Shown here: in pieces, positions 38,201-48,219 of the stretch | How positions within the stretch are numbered: the first letter of the stretch is position 1 | Layout of the letters: the number at the start of each line of letters is the position of its first letter | NCBI GenBank assembly: GCA_032358165.1 | Contig: JAALGY010000021.1 | Span: 124,001 to 188,000, forward strand | DNA length: 64,000 nucleotides | Direction of reading: 5' to 3' | DNA from: Diplosphaera chodatii | Lineage: Eukaryota; Chlorophyta; Trebouxiophyceae; Prasiolales; Stichococcaceae | Position numbers and translations under genes: made by a program | Notes under the pieces: model-generated | Database searches by the model: none | What the model was told of the DNA's origin: nothing | The model's input: the letters and a program-made list of their open reading frames with translations, nothing else

Positions 38201-38850
38201 AGCCGCCCGCTGCCTGCCAGCTTCCCGCCCGTCTTACCCGCTGCATACTCCCGCAGCGCCTGAGCGAAGCAGGATGCAATGTGAAGCAACAGCGCGAAGA
38301 GCAAGCAGCTGACAGGCAGCTGCCGTCCCCTGCCTCCCGTCCGGAGTTTGGGACCACGTGCGGACACCTGTTGAAACGACTGCAGGACCGCCATGCAACA
38401 GAAGACCCACCCTGCAGTGCTCACCTGCGAGGTGTACGAGTCGGCGGTCTCGGTGCGGTTGATGCCGCCGCGGGGCATGGCGCCGCTCGGTCGCATCGGC
38501 GGCGGCAGCGGGGACTGCAGCGGCGGCAGCTCCTGCATGACCGGCGAGCCGCGGTCGGGCTGCTGCCCCGGCGCCGTGGTGAGTGGCGTCACGGAAGGTC
38601 GCTGCGGCCGGGGCTGCTGCGGCGGGGTGGCGGTCTGCAGCGGTGGGTGGGCCGGCAGAGCAGCATCGCTGCCGCCGCCATCGCCCTCCTCTGCCACGCG
38701 TGCCAGCGACGGCAGCGGCTGGCCCCGCCCAAAGGACGGTGGTCGAAAGCTGAGGCCTTTGCTGGCCGGAGGCGCGAAGCCGGCGCCGCCAAAGCCTGCC
38801 AGTAGCTGGGCCGCTTGGATGTCGGCTTCGGTCCGCCCCATCTCCCTCAC
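35250..38850 (-). CDS. SAND-domain protein with Tudor-like segment, putative chromatin/transcription factor
   Basis: This is a likely nuclear DNA- or chromatin-binding regulator. The N-terminus (MREMGRTEADIQAAQLL from 38850, or the next Met at 38841) runs into a Pro/Gln-rich disordered stretch ending ADSYTSQ at 38425. The following exons spell a SAND-like fold: EPMFVGPSRP, LLAGTTLHPVVRLGWKPLCE, FFLGGHDRDLYIKC, FEKAAGRELSKK joined in phase to WKESIHVAGEGEGSKATL. The last block matches the SAND core (F...AG...SKNWK.SI...G.tL). Immediately after comes a Tudor/PWWP-like barrel segment, VGCHVWVCWCADAEYYMGEI followed by YSDRFVEELHL. The C-terminal half is low-complexity and Ser/Ala/Arg-rich (PPPKKRRSG may be a nuclear signal). 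A helical segment with ERWDFFKGQPNALEGKMAD leads to the stop after EVSDIA at 35250. Exon joins in the SAND part were checked for phase; those in 35600-37100 are approximate. Confidence 0.75.
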
Positions 38851-39979
38851 TCAGCGCCGTGCGGTGTCCTCTCAAAAAACATCAGCCCTGCTGCGACCGA
38901 TCGCACGCAGCGGCTGGAGGCCGCATCACCGGGCCAGGACTCTGCAAACGAGGAAAAGGCGCATAAAAGGTGCTGTGTCAATGCTGCAGCGGCGGCTGCT
39001 GCCCCGCCCGACGCCACCAACGCCCTGTCGTGCGACACCGACGTCAGCGATTGCTGCAAAGAACAGCCCCAACCACGCCCGACGATTGTCGTCTGGGCCC
39101 ATCAGCAGGTCAAGTGCAGACTGCGGGGCGCGGCGCCGATGAACAATTGTTGCACGAGATCCGAGGCTGGCACGGACGGTCGGCCGACGGCTCCAATTTG
39201 GTGAGCACCTACCAGAATTCCCTTTGTTGCAGCCGTGAGCTACGCCATAGCGTGTACATGTACTCAGCAAGGTAAGTACCGGCGGTAACAGCAGGCGTGC
39301 CGTTTGCACGCCTGTTGGCTGTGTGCAAGCCGTCGGGGCAGCGCAGACCGCGCACCTAAAGCTCTCACGCTGCCGGCTGAGTGATGCACGGCTCGGCTGT
39401 TTGCCCACTGGCCTGATGTACGCACCAGGGCAGCGGCGCAGCGCAAGGCGCAGCTGATAAGGAGCGTGAGCAAGTCTCAGGCTGACGAGGACGCACGGCA
39501 GCGCTGTGCCAGGCTGCGTTGCGTCCAGTGCCTCCAATCCCTGCCGGAATGCCCCCGTAGTACAACCACACCTGTCAGCAAGCCAGGAGGTGTCGGCCCA
39601 CCGCGCAACGCAGTCTGACCACAGCCACAGCGGCTTCGCAGATCTTTGCCTGCTACGATGTGTGCTCCTTCTGTTGAGCTGCCGACTGCGGATCGACCCA
39701 TCGATCAAAGGTGTCAGCCTTTCAGCATGAATTGCTTGTTTGCTTCCTTTCCTTGACCCGTGCGCAATCAACACATGGCCACGGGCATCAATGGCCTCTA
39801 GCCTTTGAGTTTGCCGTACTCGAAAATTCAGACTCCTGCCGTGCGGTTTGATGGCCGCGCTGGTTCCGGCTTGCTTTGTTGGCCGCAACATGCAACTAGT
39901 ACGCTCCTGAAAGAATAAGTGCAGCTGTACAAATCTGCATCATGTGTCACTGTGCACCAGTGTCACGTCAGAGGTACAC
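38851..39979. other. Intergenic: SAND-gene promoter and ATAD3 3' region
   Basis: This 1.1-kb stretch holds a 321-codon minus-strand open frame (38926-39891) and a 129-codon plus-strand frame (38815-39204) that overlap. Both are Arg/Ala/Cys-rich without any domain. The minus-strand frame might be a 5' extension or upstream exon of the SAND gene, but no supported splice links them. I treat the region as non-coding. Confidence 0.4.
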
Positions 39980-42900
39980 TCATGGCAGCGCGCGGCTGCC
40001 ACTGCCGCCGCTGCCGCCGGTGCTGCTGCTGACGGAGTGGTGGCCCTCAGCAAAAGCCTGCCGCTGCGCGTGCTCCGTGACCTTGCGGGCGACCACGCTG
40101 CGGAACAGCTCGGGCGTCAGCACCGGCTGAGCGCTGCCGTAAACCGCTGTCTGGATGCTGCTGATCATCTTGGCGAGCTCGCGGCCTGAGAAGCCAGCCG
40201 TGGCGTCTGCTGCCTCCTGCACGTGCGCCTCTGCAACGCCCTCCACCCTGCAAGAAGATGCTCCACTGTATCGAGGACACGCAGTGGGCCGCGGGTGCAG
40301 GTGCAGCACTTCAGCTGCCTCTTTGTGCACAATACTGAATATCTGAAACACTCAATACAGCACAGCTGCAAGCAGTTCTGGGGTCTGTTGCAGCTGTGCC
40401 ACCCAGAGTTGATGGGTGCCAAGGCAGCATGGCAGGGATGTGCTGACCTGATGGTGTCTGCTGAAGCCTTCTGGCCTCGCAGCAGCGCCGACAGGCGCGC
40501 GCGCAGGCCAACGGCGGCTGTGCCGGCGCCGCCCGCGGCGGTGCCGGCCTTGCTGATGTACTGGTCCAGGTACAGTGCGATGATGTGCTTGCGCTCCGAA
40601 GCGCTCGGCAGCGGAAACTCGAGCGCCTCGTCCATGCGGTCGATCACCGCCGGATCAAGGTCACCTGCATCAGGTTGCATGCTGTTCAATGCATATGAGT
40701 TTATACATTTAAGACGCCTAGGGGTCAACGACCACATTTGCTGCGTGCCGCGTGCACATATAGAGCAATGGTGAGTAGGTGGCCCTGCAGTACGCGAGGC
40801 TGCAGAATTGCTGGACATCAGGAGCAGCCACGCCGCGGTGCCGTGACTGCACCCCGTACCTGGCCTGTTGGTGGCGAGCACGACGGCAAAGTCGCGGGAC
40901 TGGTCGCCGGTGCGGTACAGGATGGCGTTCAGTGCGCCGCGCAGGCCCTCGCTCATGCCCGCGCCCCGCCGCCCCAGGAACGCATCTGCCTCGTCGATGA
41001 ACAGCAGCAACCCCTGCAGTCAAGGCACGGCTTGTGGGGAGCTGGCACACGAGCAGCAGAGACGCGGCAGCCGTGCATCACGCAGCGGTGTTGCGGTCGG
41101 CAGCTCCCCAGCATGTCGCAGGTGCTGGCCTGCAGACCTGAATGACATCTGAATATGTAAGCACCCTGAAGCGCAGGGTCTGGACCCGCCTCCCACCTTG
41201 CGGCTGGTTTCTGCCCAGTCAAACATGTCGTGGATCTGCGTGACTGCCTGGCCGCCAAGCGGCGCCACGTCGCCGCCGGACATGATGGCGTAGTCCAGCC
41301 CTGAGGTGCGCGCCAGCCGCTTTGCTGCCATGGTCTTGCCCGTGCCAGGCGGGCCTGCGGCAGTGCATTGGGGGCTGTCATTTATGTGCTGTTTACCACT
41401 ACAATTGGGACCCCGTGGCATAGCAGTACTGCTGGAACCATGTGGGATATACAGCTCGCTAGCCAGGTACGTGACATCATGGCATGAGGGGAGAATGGGC
41501 GGGCATAATCAGCAATCGCACAGCAGCCCACCGTAGAACATCATGTGCCGGAAGGGGGCGCCGTGCTGCCGTGTGTTGGCGGTAACCGCTGCCAGCGCAC
41601 GCACGTTGTCATGTAGCGAGCGCGGCAGCACCACATCGCTGAAGTCGCGCTTGACTGCTTCCAACGACTTGCTGCCCTTTGCTGTCCCTTGGCCGCGGCC
41701 CCAGCCCCGCCGCGACGTCTCCCGCACCTGTGCATCCCCAAACTTCACATAAGCAGGCTATTAACTTTGAGGAACAGCACGTGACTTTGTAAGCACACTC
41801 GACAGAGGGCCTGCTCAATGGCTATCCTGCTCGTGCGTGCACCAACAGCTGCTAACCAGCCAGGAGGTGAAAGTCGGTTGCTGAAATGTTGAGGAATGCC
41901 TCACCAAGGCTGGTGTGCCGAACCAGCGGTCGAATGTCTTTCCAGCCACACGTACTCCCTCCCGTGTGGAGTAGATGCCCAGCGCCAGCAGCGTCACGCC
42001 CGCGATGCCTGTCGCCAGCTTTGTGGTGTCTGTGAGGAGCTCCGTCACACCCTGCAGATGCGCTGCAATTGGTCATGAGAGCTGCCGTCTATGCAATGGA
42101 GCATGCGCTTCAAGGTGCCTTGCGTCTCCACCTTCACCTGCGCAGCTCCTTCAGCCGACTGAAAATGGTTTCCTGTGCTGATCTGCAGAAGGTCGCTGAC
42201 AGCAGCGTATGCAGAATGGCAACCACTGGAGCCACCGTAATGTGCGTGCACGGCAGCAAGTTGTGCTGCTGCACCCACCTGGCCCAGGTGCCCAAAAGTC
42301 ACATTGATGGCCTCTACCAACTTCTTCCGCTCCTCTTCCAACTGCAGCAGCAGCGTCCTGCAGCCAGTATGACATGCATCGCAACTGGTACCATGTGATA
42401 TCAAGCTCTCCCTCAGAGCTCTCTGCTCTCGGCCATGCATGCATCGGTCAGCAGGAACCGTATCCCTCAAGGCAGATATACAAGGACAGCAGCTGATGCT
42501 GTGCAGAAAGGCTGCACACACTGCCTGACCTGCGATTGACGTCCTCATTCTCGCGATTCTCCCGGATGCGGCCCTCCGCCTCGGCCAGCGCCCGCTCCCG
42601 CTGCACCTTGCCCTCCAGGTCCGCCTTGTACTTCTCTGTGGCCCGGCGCTCCGCCTCTATTTGCTCTGCCACAGCCCGCCGCTCTGCCTCCTGCCGCTTC
42701 GACGTCTCCTCCTGCGGTTTTGCATTGGACTGCAGCTGGGTCTGGCGTCAGAGACCTCAAACTTTGACGACCAAGAGATGGCAGCTCCAGCGCTGTATGC
42801 TCTTCGAGCAATGAGCAGACGACACTGGCTTGGCTCTGCGTAGGTGCTGCTGCCATGTGAAGGTCGGCAACCAGGACCATGATGCCTGCCTCCGTGTCTG

Positions 42901-43753
42901 GTGAGGCTGCAGGGAAGCCAACCGAGCTCAGCACCTGGAGGCGGACGAGCTCTAGGTTGCGCTCTCGGTGCTTCTGGTGCTCGGCCTCCGAGCGCTGTCG
43001 CGCGAGCTGGTCCTGGTACTTTGCCACCTCCTGCTTATTGTACGCATCCTGCTGCTGTGCTTTGCGCTGCTCCTCCCACCGCACACGCTCTGTCTCCTGA
43101 AAGTGTTGCAGGATCCAGGCTCAGGGACGGCCATGATGCGAACGTGGTGTCTCTAGCTGCTGCTACAAGCCAAGCCTGACAGCAGTTGCGTATGTCAGGC
43201 TCCATAGAGCTGAGGCATTGTCACAGATGACCGGCATGTTGCGACGCACCACTGCCGCACGCTTGGCAGCTGCCTCAAACTCCGCCTGCTTCGAGCGGGA
43301 CTCCTGCTGTTTTGTGCGCTCCTGCTCCTTTGACAGGTCTATGACCTGCAGCAGGAATGTAGTGATGCAGGAACAAGGTACGCACGCAAACCTTCCGGCG
43401 GTGTGACCTTTGCATGCAGGTAGGCACACATGGATGGCATTGTACACATTGCGTGGATGGAACGCTGTTGATGTTGAAGCGATGCATTTTCATGCTTGAC
43501 AGCTGACAGCATTGACACAACAAGAAGCAGGACCTGCATGCCCTTCAAATTGGCTCACCTTCTTTGCATATGGAGACTTGTTGATCTCTCTGAGCGCCTT
43601 GGCGCCGCGTTCGAGCGCTTCAGGGTCAAAGGATGGCCCTCGGGGTTCACGCTCGCCGCTGTCATCACACAAAGCTGCTCCGCAGACACCTGTGCTCGCT
43701 GCAGCAGCCGCCAATCCAAGGTGCCTCGCCCGAAATGCGAACGTTCGAAGCAT
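39980..43753 (-). CDS. ATAD3: ATAD3-type mitochondrial AAA+ ATPase
   Basis: ATAD3 is an inner-membrane AAA+ protein needed for mitochondrial nucleoid organisation and membrane contacts. The chosen start at 43753 gives [17 protein letters not shown], a positively charged mitochondrial-type N-terminus (a longer frame starts at 43789). Next is [20 protein letters not shown], the ATAD3 signature, then long coiled coils ([40 protein letters not shown], a [20 protein letters not shown] segment). A hydrophobic segment [19 protein letters not shown] is the membrane anchor. The AAA domain follows: [37 protein letters not shown] (Walker A split by an intron near 41355-41540), [25 protein letters not shown] (Walker B), [24 protein letters not shown], and [15 protein letters not shown] (sensor 2). 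It ends with a Ser/Gly-rich tail at 39980. All catalytic motifs are present, and the architecture agrees with plant and animal ATAD3. Confidence 0.93.
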
Positions 43754-44000
43754 CTCAAAGACTGAGCAAACAACGTAAGTATTGCCCAAGCATCAATTCA
43801 CTGTTATTGCTGCAGCATGTCAGTCGTGCGCATGATCAAGTGAGCTGTGACTGACTGAAGCTGGTTGGCCACGTGCCATCTGCTTCCGTGCTGCTTGCAG
43901 CTGCCATTCAACAAATCTCATGCACATTTCGGTTTCTGTTATATGGAGTAGGCAGCTGGTCGTCAGCACGACAAGATAGCGAACGAACTTTCCACTGTGA

Positions 44001-47000
44001 TCAATCACGTGTGTGCTGTCTGCACTTGCCCTTGCCGGCAAAATGCCGACCGCCTTCAGCTCTAAGTGTCTTGCGGCACAATGCACAGAAAGGCGTCGTG
44101 CACGCCCAGCCTGCATGACAGCAACACTAAGCACCGTGAGACACGGATTGAAGAGGCTGGAATTACGCTGACTCTACGTGCAGGTCACTTGACTTGCGAA
44201 ACAGCCAGCGGAAGGGCACATGCATTCCACAAACTCACAGGCGATATGGTTGTTGTTCAGCATCTTTACATTGGCGGCGCCACACGTTGGACAGTGGTGG
44301 CGGTGCGCCTGACGCTGGGTACCAGCCACCTGTTATCAGTTGTATATTGCTTAACAACACAGAAGCAGTCCCTGATGGCACGAATGCATATATGCTTCTG
44401 ACTCCGTCTGCACATCAGCAGAAGGTCGTACCTCATCAGCAGGCCAGAACTGCTGCTGCGCGATCAGCGCCTCCTGCCGGATCATGTTGGCGTCCCACTG
44501 CTGGTTCCAACGTGCTATCTCGGCATCATCAAACAGCACGCAGGTGCCTTCCCTGTAGTGCTCATAGCCCTTGATCACTCGGAGGCACCTGCGGTAGCAG
44601 CACACCGAGTTTCAACCATTGCATGCTGACAAACCGTATGCTATTATACCACACTCAATACAGCACAGAGTCAAGCGGCTGATCGACAGCACATTCAGGA
44701 TGTGAGGCTCGTGAGTGACTCACTTCCAGCACCAATAGGCTCCGCAGTTGCCGCACACCATCTTGTTGCAGCCCTCTGTCTTTTCGGTGGCCATGCCGCA
44801 GTCAGGGCACTGTTTTGCATGCTCCTTGATGGTTGCGAGCGACAAGCACTCCTGTGTTGCACAGAGTCATATCACGCTCATGGTGGTCTTGGTGTTATAG
44901 CATGTATAACACTACAGCAGGCCCACTACACCACCTGCCAGCTTGTTGCAGAAGCGCCCCACAGACTCCCACCAGCCCAGTCAAACCCGATGAAAGCAGC
45001 AAATAAGCCGTATAGTGGAGCTGACAGCGTGCCTGCACTTTCAGCCGGAACTCGTTCGCAGCCTCCTTGTTGCCGGCCATGCGCTCACGCAGCACCTGCA
45101 GCCGCATCTGCGGGTCCATGCACTGGCTGCCTGGGTGCCAGCTGTCGTTGCACAGGGAGCAGAACACGAAGAAGCACCTGCAATGCACGGAGACAACCGG
45201 AAGGATCAGGAATACGTGCTGGCGACCTGTGCAGAAGATAAATCGCTGCAGACCGTGTGCAGAAGGTGAACTGGATGCTGTGAACACGCTGCAAGTCAAA
45301 TTAGTGGGTAAGCAGTTGCTACGAGACCCCGACATTTACAGTGAGCAACAGGGCACACTTTGGGCACTGGGTGCAGTGGTCGTTGTCCTCCAGGGCGGGC
45401 GCCTGGCAGCGTGGGCAGTAGATCAGGTCGCTCATCTTGTCGAGCGCCCGCTGCAGGGTCAGGTCCTCGACCCGCTGCACCTCCTCCGCGCTCATCAGCG
45501 CAGTAAGCAGCTGCGGGAGGGGACAGCAGATGAGGCTGAAGCCGTGCAGCACCAGCTTGTATACGATAGCAGTTTCGGCAGCGCCGAAGCATCTACATCA
45601 TTGAGCACATCAAGCAGCAACATGAGGGCAGAGCACACGACAGATAAGTAGCAACCTAGTGCCGACACACTAGCTTGACACCGGATGATCATCACCTGCC
45701 GGCTGAGGCGCTCGTTGCAGGATGCTTCCAGGCACTGCAGTGCGTCGAGCTTGCCCTCCTTGATGTGCAGCGCGGCATGTGTGCGCACACAGTCCTCACA
45801 GAACACGTGGTGGCAGCCGTCCAGCCGGATGCAGTGCACTCCAGGCTTGTCCTCGAAGCACACCGGGCACTGCCAAGTCCCCTGCGGCAAGACACACAGC
45901 ATGTGGGCGCTCGAGTGATACACCAAGTGGAAACATGCCTTTGATGTGCCTGAAAGCAGAGTCCCAGCTGCTGCAGCATAGCAGCTAATGGTTGCGGCCT
46001 GTGATGACAGCTGCGGACGGCACCTGACGGAACAGACTGTAGCTGCGGGCGGCGTCATACAGCATCAGCTGCATGCACAGCTCGTCCAGCGAGCGTGCTG
46101 CTGGTGCACCGCTGACAGCACCTGTGGCCTGATCTGGACCTTCACCAACATGTGCCTTGCCCTCGTGTTCGTTGCCGATCAACTCCACGTCAGAGCTTGC
46201 TGGTGTGCTTCCAGCTGCGCCATTGGAGAGCCCACCTGTCGCTGCTGCCTGCTGCCGCTGCTGCTGTGACTGGTGCAATAGGTCCTTTGCTGAAGCACCT
46301 GGAGACCATGTGGCGGCCTCTGGTCTGAGCGTGCTGCTGGCTGGAGCGCTGGCGCCTGCCACATCAGGAGCAGATGCTGTGCTGTGAGGCACACGATGCT
46401 CCTGCTGCTGGGTGCGCTTCTGTTGGCGTACGCGCAGCTTTTTGGGCTGCTGCGGTGCCGTCTGATGAGAGGGCGCGTGCGATGTATGCGCCTGGGTATC
46501 TGCCCCCTGACCCTGGGCCCTCTGCTGCTGTGCTGGTGCTGTACCTGCAGAGTGTGGCTGAAACCCCTGCCGGTCGGGCTGCTGTGCTGCCTGCTGATGC
46601 TGCTGTCGCGCGCCATCTGGCCGGCGGCTGGTATCTGCGGTGCTTTGGGCAGGAGCAATGCGATGCAGCCGCAGCACCTGGCAGGCGTCGACCGCATCTA
46701 AGGCATTGCTCTGCAGCCAGTCGATCCAGACGTAGGACACCGGTAGTCCTGGACCCTGCAATGATGGAGCAGGCTCTTCTCCAACCCCTTGAGCAACACT
46801 TCACTGGTCGGAGGCACGCTCCTTTGCATCATCGCGCATGCAAACGCTCGATGTAGCACCTGCTCCTCCCACAGACGTGCTAGTTCTGCTGTCAGTGCTG
46901 CTTGATCATCGCCACTGAGCCACAGTGCCGACAGGCTGAAGTCTGGCGGAGTAGAGGAGGGGTAGGTATGTGGGAAGCGCAGCCTGAGGCACAGCGGCGG

Positions 47001-47447
47001 CAGGTGCCTGACCCGCAACCCTATGGCTTGCTCACCCTCTGTGCTGTCTTCCTTTTCACAGCCATCAGTGTCACGCTCGTCCATCTGCATTGGCCAATGA
47101 CACTTGTAAGCTGCTGTGACTCTGTGGTCCTTCATCAATGGGCCGTATGCTGCTGAGAGGGTCACAGGCCACCTTACTGGCGAAGTTGTGCCAGTCTTCT
47201 GCAACACCTCAATCCTGACCTGTAGCGCCAGACCCCGCTGCGGCACTTCCACGTGCACAGCCGCCTGGCACTCCAGTGGCTCTGACGGCGGCCGCGCAGC
47301 CAGCTCATCACAGAATGCCGCTGCATCCTCTCCAGCCTCAAATCCTTCCGCAAGCACTGTGAAGTCATCCCCGCATATTGCTTGCAGCGCTGTCACCTCC
47401 TCCAACTGCTGCTGCCAGTTAAGCAGCAGCTCGGCAGTGCTGCCCAT
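44001..47447 (-). CDS. RBR-type E3 ubiquitin ligase, RNF14-like (RWD domain plus RING1-IBR-RING2)
   Basis: This ligase takes ubiquitin from an E2 onto a catalytic Cys and then to substrate. The start at 47447 (MGSTAELLLNWQQQLEEV) opens an RWD domain (EVTALQAICGDDFTVL ... LRLRFPHTYPSSTPPDFSLS). A linker of about 200 residues rich in Gln, Ala and His follows. RING1 is CPVCFEDKPGVHCIRLDGCHH then VFCEDCVRTH. The IBR has IYCPRCQAPALE, HCTQCPKC and FVFCSLCNDSWHPG. RING2 is CPDCGMATEKTEGCNKMVCG; the expected catalytic Cys is in EGCNKM (codon 44768-44770). A further C-terminal Cys motif, CPTCGAANVKMLNNNHIAC then ACTTPFCALCRKTL, is typical of the RNF14 group, and the frame ends KCRQHTRD at 44001. In animals RNF14 acts in ribosome-collision quality control and nuclear-receptor regulation; here the role is inferred. 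Adjacent genes on the same strand are only about 150-250 bp away. Confidence 0.9.
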
Positions 47448-47600
47448 GCTGCCGACGCAGAGGTGCTGTTATTGGCGCAGCCTGCGAGCAGTATGCGCAA
47501 AGTGCTGGAAGCTTATGTAAATTGTATGATACAGCGGACGCTTTCCACGGCAAATTTCGTTACAGTAGTGGCAGGGTTGAAAGCGACTTGTGGCATGTGC

Positions 47601-47927
47601 TCACCGTGATATCTGAGAGTGCACGAGGATGCAGCCTAAGCAGCCAACAATAACACTGGCCGCCACCACACCAGCCAATGCAATAGCATTGACAAGCAGT
47701 TGCGCTGGCGGGAACCAGTGCAACCAATGTAGGTCGTCGTCGGCAAATGGCTGCACCATTGCAGGAACTCTGTCAGTGCAAGGTCGCCAGCAGGCATGTC
47801 ACAGCCCTGCCATAGCTTCACAGCACGCCGCACCCACCGTTGCCAGCAGCCACAATGTGGCGTAGGTGAAGGCCAAGCCAGCAACAGCCAATGTAATAGC
47901 TCCTTGCAGCTGGTCAGTGGCGGACAT
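47601..47927 (-). CDS. DPM2: Dolichol-phosphate mannosyltransferase regulatory subunit DPM2
   Basis: DPM2 is a tiny ER membrane protein that stabilises the dolichol-phosphate-mannose synthase complex, feeding N-glycosylation, GPI anchors and O-mannosylation. Two exons: the first starts at 47927 with MSATDQLQGAITLAVAGLAF then TYATLWLL. It joins in phase (GTGG/gtgcgg to gacagag/TTCCTG) to PAMVQPFADDDLHWLHWFPP. The second membrane helix is AIALAGVVAASVIVGCLGC, and the frame stops after HSQISR. Two membrane helices, the FTY.T.W motif, the intervening polar HW.FPP segment and a length near 85 residues match DPM2. The last codon run ISR-stop overlaps a possible GTGAGC donor, so a short further exon is possible. 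It lies head-to-head with the MATE gene. Confidence 0.8.
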
Positions 47928-48219
47928 GCTCAGCAGGCGTGCCGCATTGGATGTTTGTCTAGTGCACACTCGAGCGTAAATTCCCGAGAGAGCGACAGGA
48001 CTGTATGTCTTGCAAGCTCAGCTGCAGTACCGAGTCATCGACAACTACACATGACAGACATGTAAGACACAGCAGTTGTTCGTGTTTGGTGCGCTCGCTG
48101 TGTCTGCCACATCAGCACTGTCTGACAGCGCACGTGACGCATCAAGATCTGACCTATAAATCTGCCGCCCCATGTCGCGCGCAACAAAGCAGCCTGACAT
48201 GGTATAGAACGTGCGCAGG
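47928..48219. promoter_or_regulatory. Bidirectional promoter between DPM2 and MATE transporter
   Basis: Only 292 bp separate the divergent start codons at 47927 (-) and 48220 (+). Both 5' UTRs and core promoters must lie here, so shared regulation is likely. No sharp TATA-like box is obvious. Confidence 0.6.

Noticed and set aside
38926..39891. 321-codon minus-strand open frame
   Set aside because: It is Arg/Ala/Cys-rich with no domain, overlaps a plus-strand frame, and has no supported splice to the SAND gene. Treated as upstream non-coding sequence.
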